Source: Myxocyprinus asiaticus (Eukaryota > Chordata > Actinopteri > Cypriniformes > Catostomidae). From it: a stretch of DNA of 64,000 bases. The stretch lies in contig NC_059382.1 in assembly GCF_019703515.2 (NCBI RefSeq), forward strand, positions 16,409,001-16,473,000, written 5' to 3'. Positions 1-10,160 of this stretch are shown one piece after another (within the stretch, counting starts at the first letter, position 1; every line of letters begins with the position of its first letter). Under the pieces are notes generated by a model. That model made no database searches. It was not told the DNA's origin and saw only the letters and a list, made by a program, of their open reading frames with translations. The position numbers and the translations under genes were made by a program.

Positions 1-1124
1 TAATGAACATTTGGTCACAAAATGTGCAAGAAACAGTGAGGTTTGATGTTATTGATATGTTGTCATATTTGTTTTGTGCTCTGAGTTGTATTAGTTTTGA
101 TTCCTTGCCTTCAAAAGTCTTGTGGGATTCACATGGACTACTTTCATGACACTTTTGGGTGCTTTTTAAAGCTTTAAAATGAGTCACTATCATTTGCTAT
201 TGTATGGAAATCAGCAAATGGATCATACTTTTGTGTTCTGCAAAAGACTTTTTGGGATACATTTTCCCTTTAAACTAGTTAAGAAGCCTGATAGGGAGAC
301 AACTGGTGGTCTTTTAAACAGTAATTTTAAGGGCTGGAGGAAACAAAACGGCGGCCATTTGTAGTGTACATCCTAGTGCTAAGTTGACTGAGCTCAGCAA
401 TGTTGCCGCAGTAGGGGCTTCTACTGCTACTGCTTCTACTGCTACTCCCAGTCATCTACCATACTCGCATTTGTGATGAAATATTGAAGACAGGTTGATC
501 TCTCTCCGTCTCTTTCGGTCTCTCTCTCTGTCTGTCAACCTTTTGCAGAAGCATAGCAGTGGTGGATTTGTCATCTCAGCAGTTCAAAGCTGAGTCCAAG
601 CAGCACAGCATCCATCCGGCAGGGAAGAGCTGACATACTTAGTGCCATGGATGCATGAAAGAGCTTTGTTTTGGTAGATGCACAGAGATGAAAGGTGTAG
701 AGTGGAAATAGGAGGAGAAGGGTTGGAGGAAAGGTCAGGGGAAACTTGAGGCTCATCCTACTGTACACACAACATTGTCACGCATGGCAGCAGAATAGCA
801 GAAAAGTGAAAAAGAGGGGCTGTGGAGTGAGTAATGGAAACAATTGGTGCCAAAACATATACACTGTCTCCCACATTTCTCTTGAAGGAATAGGTTCCCC
901 AAAAATAATAATCAAGTCATAATTTACTCAGCCTAATGTCAGTCCAAACCTGTATGACTCTCTTTCTTAAGTTGAACACAAAATGTGGTATTTTAATTTA
1001 ATATCTCAGTCCATATTTTTAATACAATGCCAGTGGATAGCGACTTACATTAAAGTTTAAAAAAAGGACCCAAAAGTATCCTAAAATTAGTCTTAGCAAC
1101 TTGTGCGTCATATTTCACGACTTC
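1..1124. other. Unannotated AT-rich DNA
   Basis: No recognisable gene or mobile element. There is a TCT/CTCT-rich patch near 500-535 and a short GCTACT-type repetition near 418-450. The open frames here (up to 75 codons) have no recognisable domain and I treat them as chance. Confidence 0.5.
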
Positions 1125-2127
1125 TTAAAGTAATAGTTCACCCAAAAATGAAAGTTCTCATCATTTACTCACCCTCATGCCATCCCTGATGTGTATGATT
1201 TTCTTTCTTCTGCAGAACACAAATTAATATTTTTAGAAGAATATTTGAGCTCTGTAGGTCCATACAATTCTAGTGAATGGTGGCCAGAACTCTGAAGGTC
1301 CAAATATCACTTAAAGGCAGCATAAAAGTAACTCCAGTGGTTAAATCAATGTCATCTGAAGCTATCCAATCAGTTTTGGGTGAGAACAGACCAAAATTCA
1401 AACCTTTTTCACTATAAATCTTGAAAGCAGTCTCCTTGGTAATCTTGATTTCAAGCTTGATTACACTTTTTATAGCACCATCTAGCATTCTGCGCATGCG
1501 TCAAGCACTAAGAAGAAGTGTAATCCAGCTTGAAATCATGATCGTGCCTAGAGACTGCAATTGAAAGATGTACAGTGAAATAGGAGTTATATTTTGGTTT
1601 GTTCTCACCCAAAACCAACTGGATCGTTTGAAAGACACCATAAAAGGCAGCATTAAAGATATCTCTATGACTCCAGTGGTTTAATCCATGTCTTCAGAAG
1701 CGATATGATAGGTTTGGGTGAGAAACAGATCAAAATATAAGTCCTTTTTTTACTATAAATCTATATGCACAAAGAATGCTAATAGCTATAAAACAAAAGA
1801 AGAACGAGAAAGTGATAGTGGAGATTTATAGTAAAAAAGGACTTAAGTATTGATCTGTTTCTCATCCACACCAATATTATCACTTCTGAAGATATGGATT
1901 TAAACACACGAGTCATATGGATTACTTTCATGATCACTTTATTTGCTTGTTGGATATTCAAAGTTCTGCTCATCATTCACTTGCATTGTATGGACATACA
2001 GAGCTGAGATACTGTTCTAAAAATCTTAATTTGTGTTCTGCAGAAGAAAGAAAGTCTTGCACATCTAGAATGGTCTGAGGCTGCGTTAATGAGAGAATTA
2101 AAATTTTTGGGTGAACTATCCCTTTAA
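1125..2127. mobile_element. Long foldback MITE with TTAA ends
   Basis: Both ends read TTAA followed inward by a degenerate AGGGATAGTTCACCC-like terminus (TTAAAGTAATAGTTCACCC on the left, its complement on the right at 2107-2127). The sub-terminal parts are also mutually inverted: the block with TTTCTTTCTTCTGCAGAACAC near 1200 recurs inverted near 2035. Further nested inverted pairs lie inside, including the TTTGGGTGAGAACAGA block near 1375 inverted near 1610 and 1860. There is no coding capacity. TTAA ends suggest piggyBac- or Kolobok-type mobilisation, which is inference. Related shorter copies lie at 9412, 21685 and elsewhere in the window. Confidence 0.75.
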
Positions 2128-2262
2128 GTAATTTTTCAGTAAAAATCTTGATCGTCCGTTCTGCGTTTATGAGCGCTATGAGAGAAGCTTGCTCACATTA
2201 GCACTTGAATTTTTTTAGCGCTTAACAACACGTCGCTTATGTTACTTCCAAAAAGTAATCTG

Positions 2263-3264
2263 ATTACGTACAGTGTTGCCAACTTCTCATGGGAAGTCAT
2301 CAAAGGCTTGCTGAAATGTCACTAATAGTAGCTAAATCACGCGATGACGTCATTTACTACGTAAGACGTAAAATTTACATAAGTAAAAGAATTGCTGTAA
2401 AGAGCTACGGCAATTCCTTAAAGTTGTACTGTTGAAGAACTTTCATATTTTATTACTATTATTTTTATTATTATTATTGAACTAATTATTTAACTATATT
2501 TAACTACTAATCAGTTATTACTAATTTAACTTATCACACATTCAGCAAGTTGTGGTGGGAAGTGGGATAGATGTTTTGCGTGTGCGTGTGTGTGGGTGTG
2601 TGTGTGTGTGTTTTGTATTGTAATAAAACTATTTTAATGAACATTCATGCACAAGCTGGCCAAAATTAGCCTATCAATCTCTGCATAGCAAGCAGGGGAA
2701 GACAGTGGGGGATTTCTATTTATTTTAATAAAATAATGATTTTTGACAGTGACACCTTATCAGTTCATATCACTTATCTCTAGATTTTATTATAGATCAG
2801 GAGTTCATAACCATTCTCTCTCTCTTTCGCTCTCCCTTGCCCTGCTAGATAATTTCTCAATGTTCTTCTATCGCTGTAGGCTGACTTTTCTTCTCTAAAG
2901 GGAGAGTATGCAAGTGAACTGACTTGAGGTTTATACTGTTGCAACAAACACCAACAACACGAAAGCTTGTCAGTCATTTGATTTATAGAACATCCGTTTG
3001 CACATATGTCCAACTGATGATGGCATGCAGGTCAACCATATTATTTGAAACGTAGGGGGGCACTACCGAGAAAAATTCATGAGATGACACGTCATTCACG
3101 ATAGAGCGATTTTTTTTTTCTGTCGCTATGTTCAAATGTTTTTTGGGAAGAATGTCGCTAAAGCAGACTACAAAAGTCACAAAAATTGTTGCTAGTCTCT
3201 AGATGGGTCAAAACGTCATTAAATCTAGTGATAAAGTCACTAAATCGGCAACAGTGATTATATA
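2263..3264. mobile_element. hAT-like non-autonomous element with probable 8-bp TSD
   Basis: The element proper is 2271-3256 (986 bp). The left end is CAGTGTTGCCAACTT and the right end is ...GGCAACAGTG, inverted with one mismatch in the first ten bases. The flanking octamers are ATTACGTA (2263-2270) and ATTATATA (3257-3264). They differ only at a CG versus TA dinucleotide, as expected of a decayed 8-bp duplication. CAGTG termini with an 8-bp duplication are typical of hAT transposons. The interior has a GT-rich microsatellite (2577-2611) and no transposase-like frame. Confidence 0.65.
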
Positions 3265-4679
3265 ATGTGCGTCATCCACAACGCTGATTAGGAATGGGAT
3301 ACATTCTGTTGTTATGTTTGCATTTTTCAGCATCAGGTGTCCATAACAGACTTATTAACCCCCCAAGCATATGTGAGGCAATTTTTCATCTCCTTTCTTT
3401 CTCTCTCTTTCCCCATCTCCACATTATGAAGTGTTCCTGTCATTATTTCTGATGACACTCCTCTGCCAGACATCCCAGAGCTCACTTGTTCAGCCCACTT
3501 ACCCAAGAGAAACAGACAGAGTGATGCATTAATAGAGGGAAGAGGTGGAGAAAGAGAGAGAGAGCAAAGGAAGAAAATGAGGGGAGAAATCTGATCAAAT
3601 AAGCCAATCATGTGTGGAGCAGTAATGAAGAGCCAGAAGGAAACAGCCAGCGCCCTCCCTCTCTTTCTCCAGATGCGTGTGAGATACTTTGTGTTGTGAT
3701 AAGGAGATAAAGGGAGTTTGTGGAACTTTTCATAATTGCCTTTGATAAGGGTTTAAAGCAAACACTGAGTGCAATAAATGGGAGAGAAAGTTTTCTCTCG
3801 CTCATCTCAATTAACTGAAACCAGGAGAGGGGGAAACATTAGAATCTCGTCATCTCTGAAACGGCTGCTCAATTTACTTCGTCTCCAGCCTTCTTTAGGC
3901 TCAATTACACTCCATTTTCTGAATGAGCACTTCAATTTCTTTGTTAACATTTTATATCTCTTCGTACCTTCTGGCCTAATAACATTTGGAAAATTAACTT
4001 CTGATAGAACCCATGTATTTAACAAAAAGCTAGAGCTTCATCCATTCCGAGCATACAAATACATCTCTGGGATTTAAAAAAAAAAAAAAGAAAAAAAATC
4101 TATGGAGTGGCTGTAGTCCATATAAGCAAACTTGTAGCACTTAATCCTGTCATGATAATCTGTCATATTCTTTTAACCCTTTACCGCTGTTCTAATCCCG
4201 TTTCTGGCCTGGATTCATCTCATACCTGTAGCATTATACTATATGGAGAATGAGATTATCAGTTTCTAAGGTAGATCCATGCTCTCCCACATAGCAATCT
4301 TGCATCAACTGTTATTTTGTCATCTTCTACTTCATTATGTTTTGGGGTTACACTCAGTTAAAGTTTGAAATCCCTATTAAACTCTATGTCAGGGCCTTTG
4401 CTGCCAGCATGTAAAGGAAGGCAGCAATTTAATTCTATTTTTCCCTGAGGTCCACTTATAATGCTAGTCAAGGTCTTTTGTGCCAAAAACAGTTCTAATT
4501 TAGTCTTTCATTACAAATTTCCATCCACTCTCTGACCCTTGAGAGAAAACATAGAAGCAGGTGCTACAGTACAGTTCTTCTGGTGTTTATGAACATCCTA
4601 CTTCCTCCTTATTACCTCACAATGATGGGGTAGTCCACATTTTTATACACTGAATAGGTGTCAGTGACATTGTGCAGTG
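3265..4679. other. Unique DNA, possible conserved noncoding block
   Basis: No gene recognised. The stretch 3690-4075 is compositionally balanced and free of obvious repeats. Both strands are open for 72-99 codons across 3778-4077, but the frames have no recognisable domain. It could be conserved noncoding sequence, but only a cross-species alignment would tell. A poly-A patch lies at 4076-4099. Confidence 0.3.
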
Positions 4680-4775
4680 TTAAAGGGATAGTTCATCCAA
4701 AAAATTAAATTTTGACATTTTTTTCTTTCTTCTGTGGACTACAAAAGGAGACTTTATGCAAAACTACAGCCTCAG
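4680..4775. mobile_element. Partial TTAA-type MITE end
   Basis: Starts TTAAAGGGATAGTTCATCC and carries the sub-terminal TTTTCTTTCTTCTGTGGAC block found in the 22485-22757 copy. No matching right end is visible, so I read it as a truncated copy. Confidence 0.6.
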
Positions 4776-6621
4776 TCACCATTCCAATCTGGTCTCATGA
4801 TATGTGTGCTTACACACTAGGGAAAGCTCTGATGGAGCGTTTGATGCATAGGAGTGCAAAAGGTCCGTTTGGAAGGCGTGGAGGTGGTTCAGTATGAAAA
4901 CAAGCAGCAACTGACGATTTTAACTTTAACTTTTACATTTGTACTTTTCGACAATGTACCAGTAAACACTGAAACAATTTTTCAAGGCTCTCTCTCTACT
5001 ATTACTATATTTTTAGCCTGGCAGAGAAAAATAATGTGATAATGTGAAAAAAGTGCAGATATAAAATAATTAGCGCAGATAAAAAAATAACAAGCATGAA
5101 TCAAAAATATATAAACACATTAAAAATATGCAGCAAAAAACAACAACAGAAAAATTAAAGCAAAGTCATCAGAATTGCAAACAAAATCATGTTTTCCTTT
5201 GTTATATTACTGTTTTTTGTGCTCTCTGACAATTTTGCTCATATTTTCATTTTTTGTATGCTTATGATGTATTTTTCTTTGCATTTGTTTCCAAGTTCTG
5301 CGCTTGGCTTTCCAAAACTGTTTTATATAAATCAGGGGGTGTTTTGCACCCCTATTGATCCACTAGTTCTTGATCGACAGCTCCTCCTCTAGCCAATCAT
5401 TCAAAGAGGGGAGGTGACATCACTCCAATGCAACTCCGACGGCTGCTGCTCAATATTATATTATTTGTGGTTGATAGCAGTTCATCTGAAATTCGTCAGT
5501 GACATTGGACTCATCAAGCGTTATTGTGAAACACCTTGGTCCATAAAGTTAATAGATTACAGTGGACAAAAGGGCTCTAAATCTTGCTCTCCCTGCCCAT
5601 GCCCTCTTTTCTTTTCTTCAAGGCTTTGTACCACCAGCTTTCAGACCATCATTGAAGTCGTTACTTCACATCAATCCAGCATTGGCTCTTCTACGTTTGT
5701 ATTGATTGACAGAGAAAGAGAGAGGGAGGGATAAATAGGGACACATGGCACCATTGGGTACGAAGGCAGAGATTCAGTTCCTCTGAGACATCTCATCTCT
5801 ATTGATATTTGTACATTCATATTCAGTAAATTTGGTTTCCTCTACATATCGCACCAATAGATTCTCTGAGGTTTGTCATCTTCTGGAGTTTATTTTCCTC
5901 TGAGCCCTCCTTTCATCCTTCTTTTCTTTTTGTCTTGGCTTCTTCATCTTTTTTCCACACCTGTTTTTGCATGTCACTGTATTTAATTATCCATACAACT
6001 GAAGAACTATATTTATTTAAGCCCAGAGACAAAACAAAACCAAATAATTAAACATGTCAGAACCGCAGAAAAGAGTAAATCTCCAAAGAACAAGGAACAT
6101 CTGAGATAAAATTTAAAACAATTGAAACACAGTACACACAGCACTGGCAATCAGGTGGCATGTAGAAAAGTGTATTTGATTGTATCTTCTGGCCTCAAGT
6201 GTGTCAGTGGAGAAAGTGTTGGACACAGAGCAATATTTCATGCACTCTTATCTGGGCAGAGAGAGAGCAGGTTTGGTAAACAACGGATCTGAGCTGGTAC
6301 CCACTTCCCAAGAAAGGTAAAATTAATCTCCCACCCCACCCCCCTCGCCATCTACAGCTGCTACATTAAAGGCATCTATGCAGAGCCAAGCCCCCCTGAA
6401 ACCAGTTTCCGGTGGGCTGAAAGCAGGAGAATTTTCTGAGCAGGCCAGAGAGGCCATGGTTTCTCAATAATATTTGGATTAGGAAATAATTTACAGTACA
6501 AACATAAAACAAGACAAATATTACACCATATGAAATGAAATAATGTGCCAAGCACTCATTTATCTTATGGAACACTGTACATTGCATTCATTAGTAGAGC
6601 GTGAACAGCCTAATCTCATAA
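4776..6621. other. Unannotated unique DNA
   Basis: No gene or clear repeat seen. It is AT-rich, with short runs of purines near 5710-5730. The frame at 5414-5734 (106 codons) ends in a low-complexity Arg/Glu repeat from GAGAGA sequence and shows no domain. Confidence 0.4.
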
Positions 6622-6629
6622 AATTACAC

Positions 6630-6631
<2 letters not shown>

Positions 6632-6660
<29 letters not shown>
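6632..6660 (+). repeat. Poly-A tract
   Basis: A run of A of about 28 bases directly inside the left end of the MITE that begins at 6622. Probably an expansion of the A-rich terminus. Confidence 0.9.
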
Positions 6661-7136
6661 GAATCTGTTGTTTTTACAAAAACAAACCTGGCAGATGTGG
6701 TTGTCAGAATAATTATGCAAAAAAATACAGTAAAAATGTAAACAACTTTACAGAACAACCTGTAAATTTTACAGTTGAAAACTATTGTTTTTACTGTATA
6801 TTTTACAGTGCAGTACTGTCATTTATATTATTAAATGACAAACTTCATATATTAACCTTCTGAAACTAAAAATCTGCTTTTTACTTTATATTGTTAATCA
6901 TTGTAGTAACTACAGAAGAGCACATGATGACATGAAGTTCACCAATAGTGGCTCTTCCAGGAGCAATGACCAATAAACATGTAGAGACTCATGAGTGACT
7001 CATGAGTGTCACTCATACAAACACTAAACACAATGTGAAACTGAAATGCAATAAACATTAACAAAACTACAACAGATATAAAACAGAACACCCCAAAGTA
7101 CATAACTGATATTAAAAATAAGAAGAAACATAACTA

Positions 7137-7337
7137 CAGGTGCATCTCAATAAATTAGAATGTCGTGGAAAAGTTCATTTATTTCAGTAATTCAACTCAA
7201 ATTGTGAAACTCGTGTATTAAATAAATTCAATGCACACAGACTGAAGTAGTTTAAGTCTTTGGTTCTTTTAATTGTGATGATTTTGGCTCACATTTAACA
7301 AAAACCCACCAATTCACTATCTCAACAAATTAGAATA
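7137..7337 (+). repeat. Left IR/DR arm of Tc1
   Basis: Terminal inverted repeat holding outer (7146-7168) and inner (7321-7343, just past the arm) transposase-binding-type direct repeats that differ at about four of 23 positions. By family analogy these are the transposase binding sites. Confidence 0.85.
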
Positions 7338-7399
7338 TGGTGACATGCCAATCAGCTAATCAACTCAAAACACCTGCAAAGTTTTCCTGAGCCTTCAAA

Positions 7400-8407
7400 A
7401 TGGTCTCTCAGTTTGGTTCACTAGGCTACACAATCATGGGGAAGACTGCTGATCTGACAGTTGTCCAGAAGACAATCACTGACACCCTTCACAAGGAGGG
7501 TAAGCCACAAACATTCATTGCCAAAGAAGCTGGCTGTTCACAGAGTGCTGTATCCAAGCATGTTAACAGAAAGTTGAGTGGAAGGAAAAAATGTGGAAGA
7601 AAAAGATGCACAACCAACCGAGAGAACCGCAGCCTTATGAGGATTGTCAAGCAAAATCGATTCAAGAATTTGGGTGAACTTCACAAGGAATGGACTGAGG
7701 CTGGGGTCAAGGCATCAAGAGCCACCACACACAGACATGTCAAGGAATTTGGCTACAGTTGTCATATTCCTCTTGTTAAGCCACTCCTGAACCACAGACA
7801 ACGTCAGAGGCGTCTTACCTGGGCTAAGGAGAAGAAGAACTGGACTGTTGCCCAGTGGTCCAAAGTCCTCTTTTCAGATGAGAGCAAGTTTTGTATTTCA
7901 TTTGGAAACCAAGGTCCTAGAGTCTGGAGGAAGGGTGGAGAAGCTCATAGCCCAAGTTGCTTGAAGTCCAGTGTTAAGTTTCCACAGTCTGTGATGATTT
8001 GGGGTGCAATGTCATCTACTGGTGTTGGTCCATTATGTTTTTTGAAAACCAAAGTCACTGCACCCATTTACCAAGAAATTTTGGAGCACTTCATGCTTCC
8101 TTCTACTGACCAGCTTTTTAAAGATGCTGATTTCATTTTCCAGCAGGATTTGGCACCTGCCCACACTGCCAAAAGCACCAAAAGTTGGTTAAATGACCAT
8201 GGTGTTGGTGTGCTTGACTGGCCAGAAAACTCACCAGACCTGAACCCCATAGAGAATCTATGGGGTATTGTCAAGAGGAAAATGAGAAACAAGAGACCAA
8301 AAAATGCAGATGAGCTGAAGGCCACTGTCAAAGAAACCTGGGCTTCCATACCACCTCAGCAGTGCCACAAACTGATCACCTCCATGCCACGCCGAAGTAG
8401 GCATTAA
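7400..8407 (+). CDS. Tc1-like transposase, catalytic residues intact
   Basis: Cut-and-paste DDE transposase of 335 aa, acting on the flanking IR/DR ends. Residues about 20-120 form the paired-like bipartite helix-turn-helix with a GRKKCGRKR basic linker near 61-69. The DDE fold follows: D160 (FSDESKF), D250 (FQQDLAPAHTA) and E285 (SPDLNPIENLW). D250 and E285 are separated by exactly 34 residues, the Tc1 D34E signature. Translation may start at Met1 or at Met13 (MGKT), the more usual family start. The odd point is the C-terminus. After MPRR the frame diverges and ends at TAA 8405-8407, yet the same frame then reads through a typical GAPTKY family ending to TGA at about 8440. So about 11 residues are lost. 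Confidence 0.93.
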   Translation: MVSQFGSLGYTIMGKTADLTVVQKTITDTLHKEGKPQTFIAKEAGCSQSAVSKHVNRKLSGRKKCGRKRCTTNRENRSLMRIVKQNRFKNLGELHKEWTEAGVKASRATTHRHVKEFGYSCHIPLVKPLLNHRQRQRRLTWAKEKKNWTVAQWSKVLFSDESKFCISFGNQGPRVWRKGGEAHSPSCLKSSVKFPQSVMIWGAMSSTGVGPLCFLKTKVTAPIYQEILEHFMLPSTDQLFKDADFIFQQDLAPAHTAKSTKSWLNDHGVGVLDWPENSPDLNPIENLWGIVKRKMRNKRPKNADELKATVKETWASIPPQQCHKLITSMPRRSRH

Positions 8408-8519
8408 TTAAAGCAAAAAGGAGCACCTACCAAGTATTGAGTACATATACAGTAAATGAACATACTTTCCAGAAGGCCAACAGTTCACTAAAAATGTTTT
8501 TTTTATTGGTCTTATGATG

Positions 8520-8720
8520 TATTCTAATTTTTTGAGATAGTGAATTGGTGGGTTTTTGTTAAATGTGAGCCAAAATCATCACAATTAAAAGAACCAAAGA
8601 CTTAAACTACTTCAGTCTGTGTGCATTGAATTTATTTAATACACGAGTTTCACAATTTGAGTTGAATTACTGAAATAAATGAACTTTTCCACGACATTCT
8701 AATTTATTGAGATGCACCTG
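8520..8720 (-). repeat. Right IR/DR arm of Tc1
   Basis: Inverse of 7137-7337. The inner repeat lies near 8516-8535 and the outer near 8689-8711. It is nearly identical to the left arm, which suggests fairly recent insertion. Confidence 0.85.
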
Positions 8721-9068
8721 TATAATGAAATGTAATGGGTCACGCAGGGAATTCTGGGAATGCCCGATTACTGTTTTTCACCATAATTTTAACAATAATT
8801 TACCGTAAAAAGTACATGTACTCTCTTGTTAAACATAATATAAATTTTAACCGTTAATTATATGGGAAAATCATACTTTTTACATCTAATGTTTTTACAA
8901 CATTTTACCATAAAACTACATGTATTGTCTTTTAAAATATATATATATATTTTTTTTAAATTTACGTATTTTTTATGGTAACTACTGTTAACCAATTTAT
9001 GTTTTTTACTGTTGCATTTTTACAGTCTTTTACCGTTAACATTACGGACATTTTTTACAGTGTAATTA

Positions 9069-9411
9069 ACTTATTAAATAAACTCATTAAAACTTATTTC
9101 AGACTGTGGCGACATTTTTGCAACATGATATTTATTATGTGGTTCCTTAGACATTCTGAGGTGAAATGTCCACATTGTGGCACTTAAAGAGAGTTAAATG
9201 TTCTCCCAAACAGATGAAAATTTTTGCTCTATTGAGTTTTAAACAACACAGTTATCAGTCAATACTTAAAACCTGCATAATGGATAAATGGGGGAAAATT
9301 CTGCTTGCTAAACTTAAACTTGTGTCTTCAGCGCCCAAACGCTTAATCGCTTAACGCTTGCAAACATCTGATTTGAAATTAGAGTATTTAAAAAAAAAAA
9401 AAAAAAAACAT
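9069..9411. other. Unique spacer with poly-A
   Basis: No gene recognised. A poly-A tract of about 18 bases ends at 9408, just before the next MITE. Confidence 0.5.
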
Positions 9412-10160
9412 TTAAGGGATAGTTCACCCAAAAATGAACATTTTCTCATGATTTACTCACCCTCCTGGCATCCCAGATGTGTATGATTTTCTTTCTTCTG
9501 CAGAACACAAATGAAGATTTTTAGAAGAATATTTCAGCTCTGTAGGTCCATACAATGCAAGTGAATGGGTGCCAAAAATGAAGATTTTTAGAAGAATATT
9601 TCAGCTCTGTAGGTCCATACAATGCAAGTGAATGGGTGCCAAAAATGTTAAGCAAAATCCAAATAAAGGGAAAATAAAAGTAATCCATATGACTTCAGTG
9701 GTTCAATCCATGAGTCCAGACACGATATGATACTGTAGGTGTGGGTGAGAAACAGATTGATATTTTTTTTTTTTTGTCATAAATTATTCTCCCTGCCCAG
9801 TAGGGGGCGATAAGCATGAAGACTGTGAATCACCAAAACTGAAAAAGTAGAAAGTGAAAGTGAAGGAAAAAGGACTTAAATATTGATCTGTTTCTCACCC
9901 ACACCTATCATATTGCTTCAGAAGACATGGATTTAACCACCGTCGTCTGGAGTACTTTTATTTTGCCTTAATGTGGATTTTAGAGCTTCAAAATTTTGGC
10001 ACCTATTCTCTTGCATTGTTTGGACCTACAGAGCTAAAATATTATTCTAAACATCTTCATTTGTGTTCAGCAACAGAAAGAAAATCATACACATCTGGGA
10101 TGCCAGGAGGGAGTAAAAATCATGAGAGAATTTACATTTTTGGGTGAACAAACCCTTTAA
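9412..10160. mobile_element. TTAA-ended palindromic MITE with internal duplication
   Basis: TTAA plus GGGATAGTTCACCC at the left (9412) and the inverse ending in ...CCCTTTAA at 10160. It shares the TTTCTTTCTTCTGCAGAACAC sub-terminal block and the CATACAATGCAAGTGAATGG block with the copies at 1125 and 21685. A 67-bp unit is duplicated in tandem at 9511-9644. No coding sequence. Confidence 0.8.
9511..9644 (+). repeat. 67-bp tandem duplication within MITE
   Basis: The unit beginning ATGAAGATTTTTAGAAG at 9511 starts again at 9578, essentially without mismatch. Near-identity implies a duplication much younger than the MITE. Confidence 0.9.

Larger units (their letters stand above)
7137..8720 (+). 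mobile_element. Nearly intact Tc1 transposon, IR/DR type
   Basis: The ends CAGGTGCATCTCAATAAA (7137) and its inverse ending at 8720 are flanked by TA on both sides (7135-7136 and 8721-8722), the Tc1/mariner duplication. The inverted repeats are about 201 bp (7137-7337 and 8520-8720). Each arm holds two direct repeats sharing the core AAATTAGAAT: outer 7146-7168, inner 7321-7343, with mirrored sites on the right. This is the IR/DR layout known from Sleeping Beauty-type fish transposons. One transposase gene fills the interior. The insertion is younger than the MITE it interrupts. Confidence 0.93.
6622..9068. mobile_element. MITE split by a nested Tc1 insertion
   Basis: The left end AATTACACTGTAAAAAA (6622 onward) is inverted at the right end, TTTTTTACAGTGTAATT (9052-9068). 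The arms are rich in repeated TTTTTACAGT/ACTGTAAAA and TTACCGTAAA motifs on both sides (6700-6830 and 8780-9060). The Tc1 transposon at 7137-8720 sits inside, so without it the host element would be about 0.86 kb. No coding sequence of its own. The superfamily is uncertain. Confidence 0.65.
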
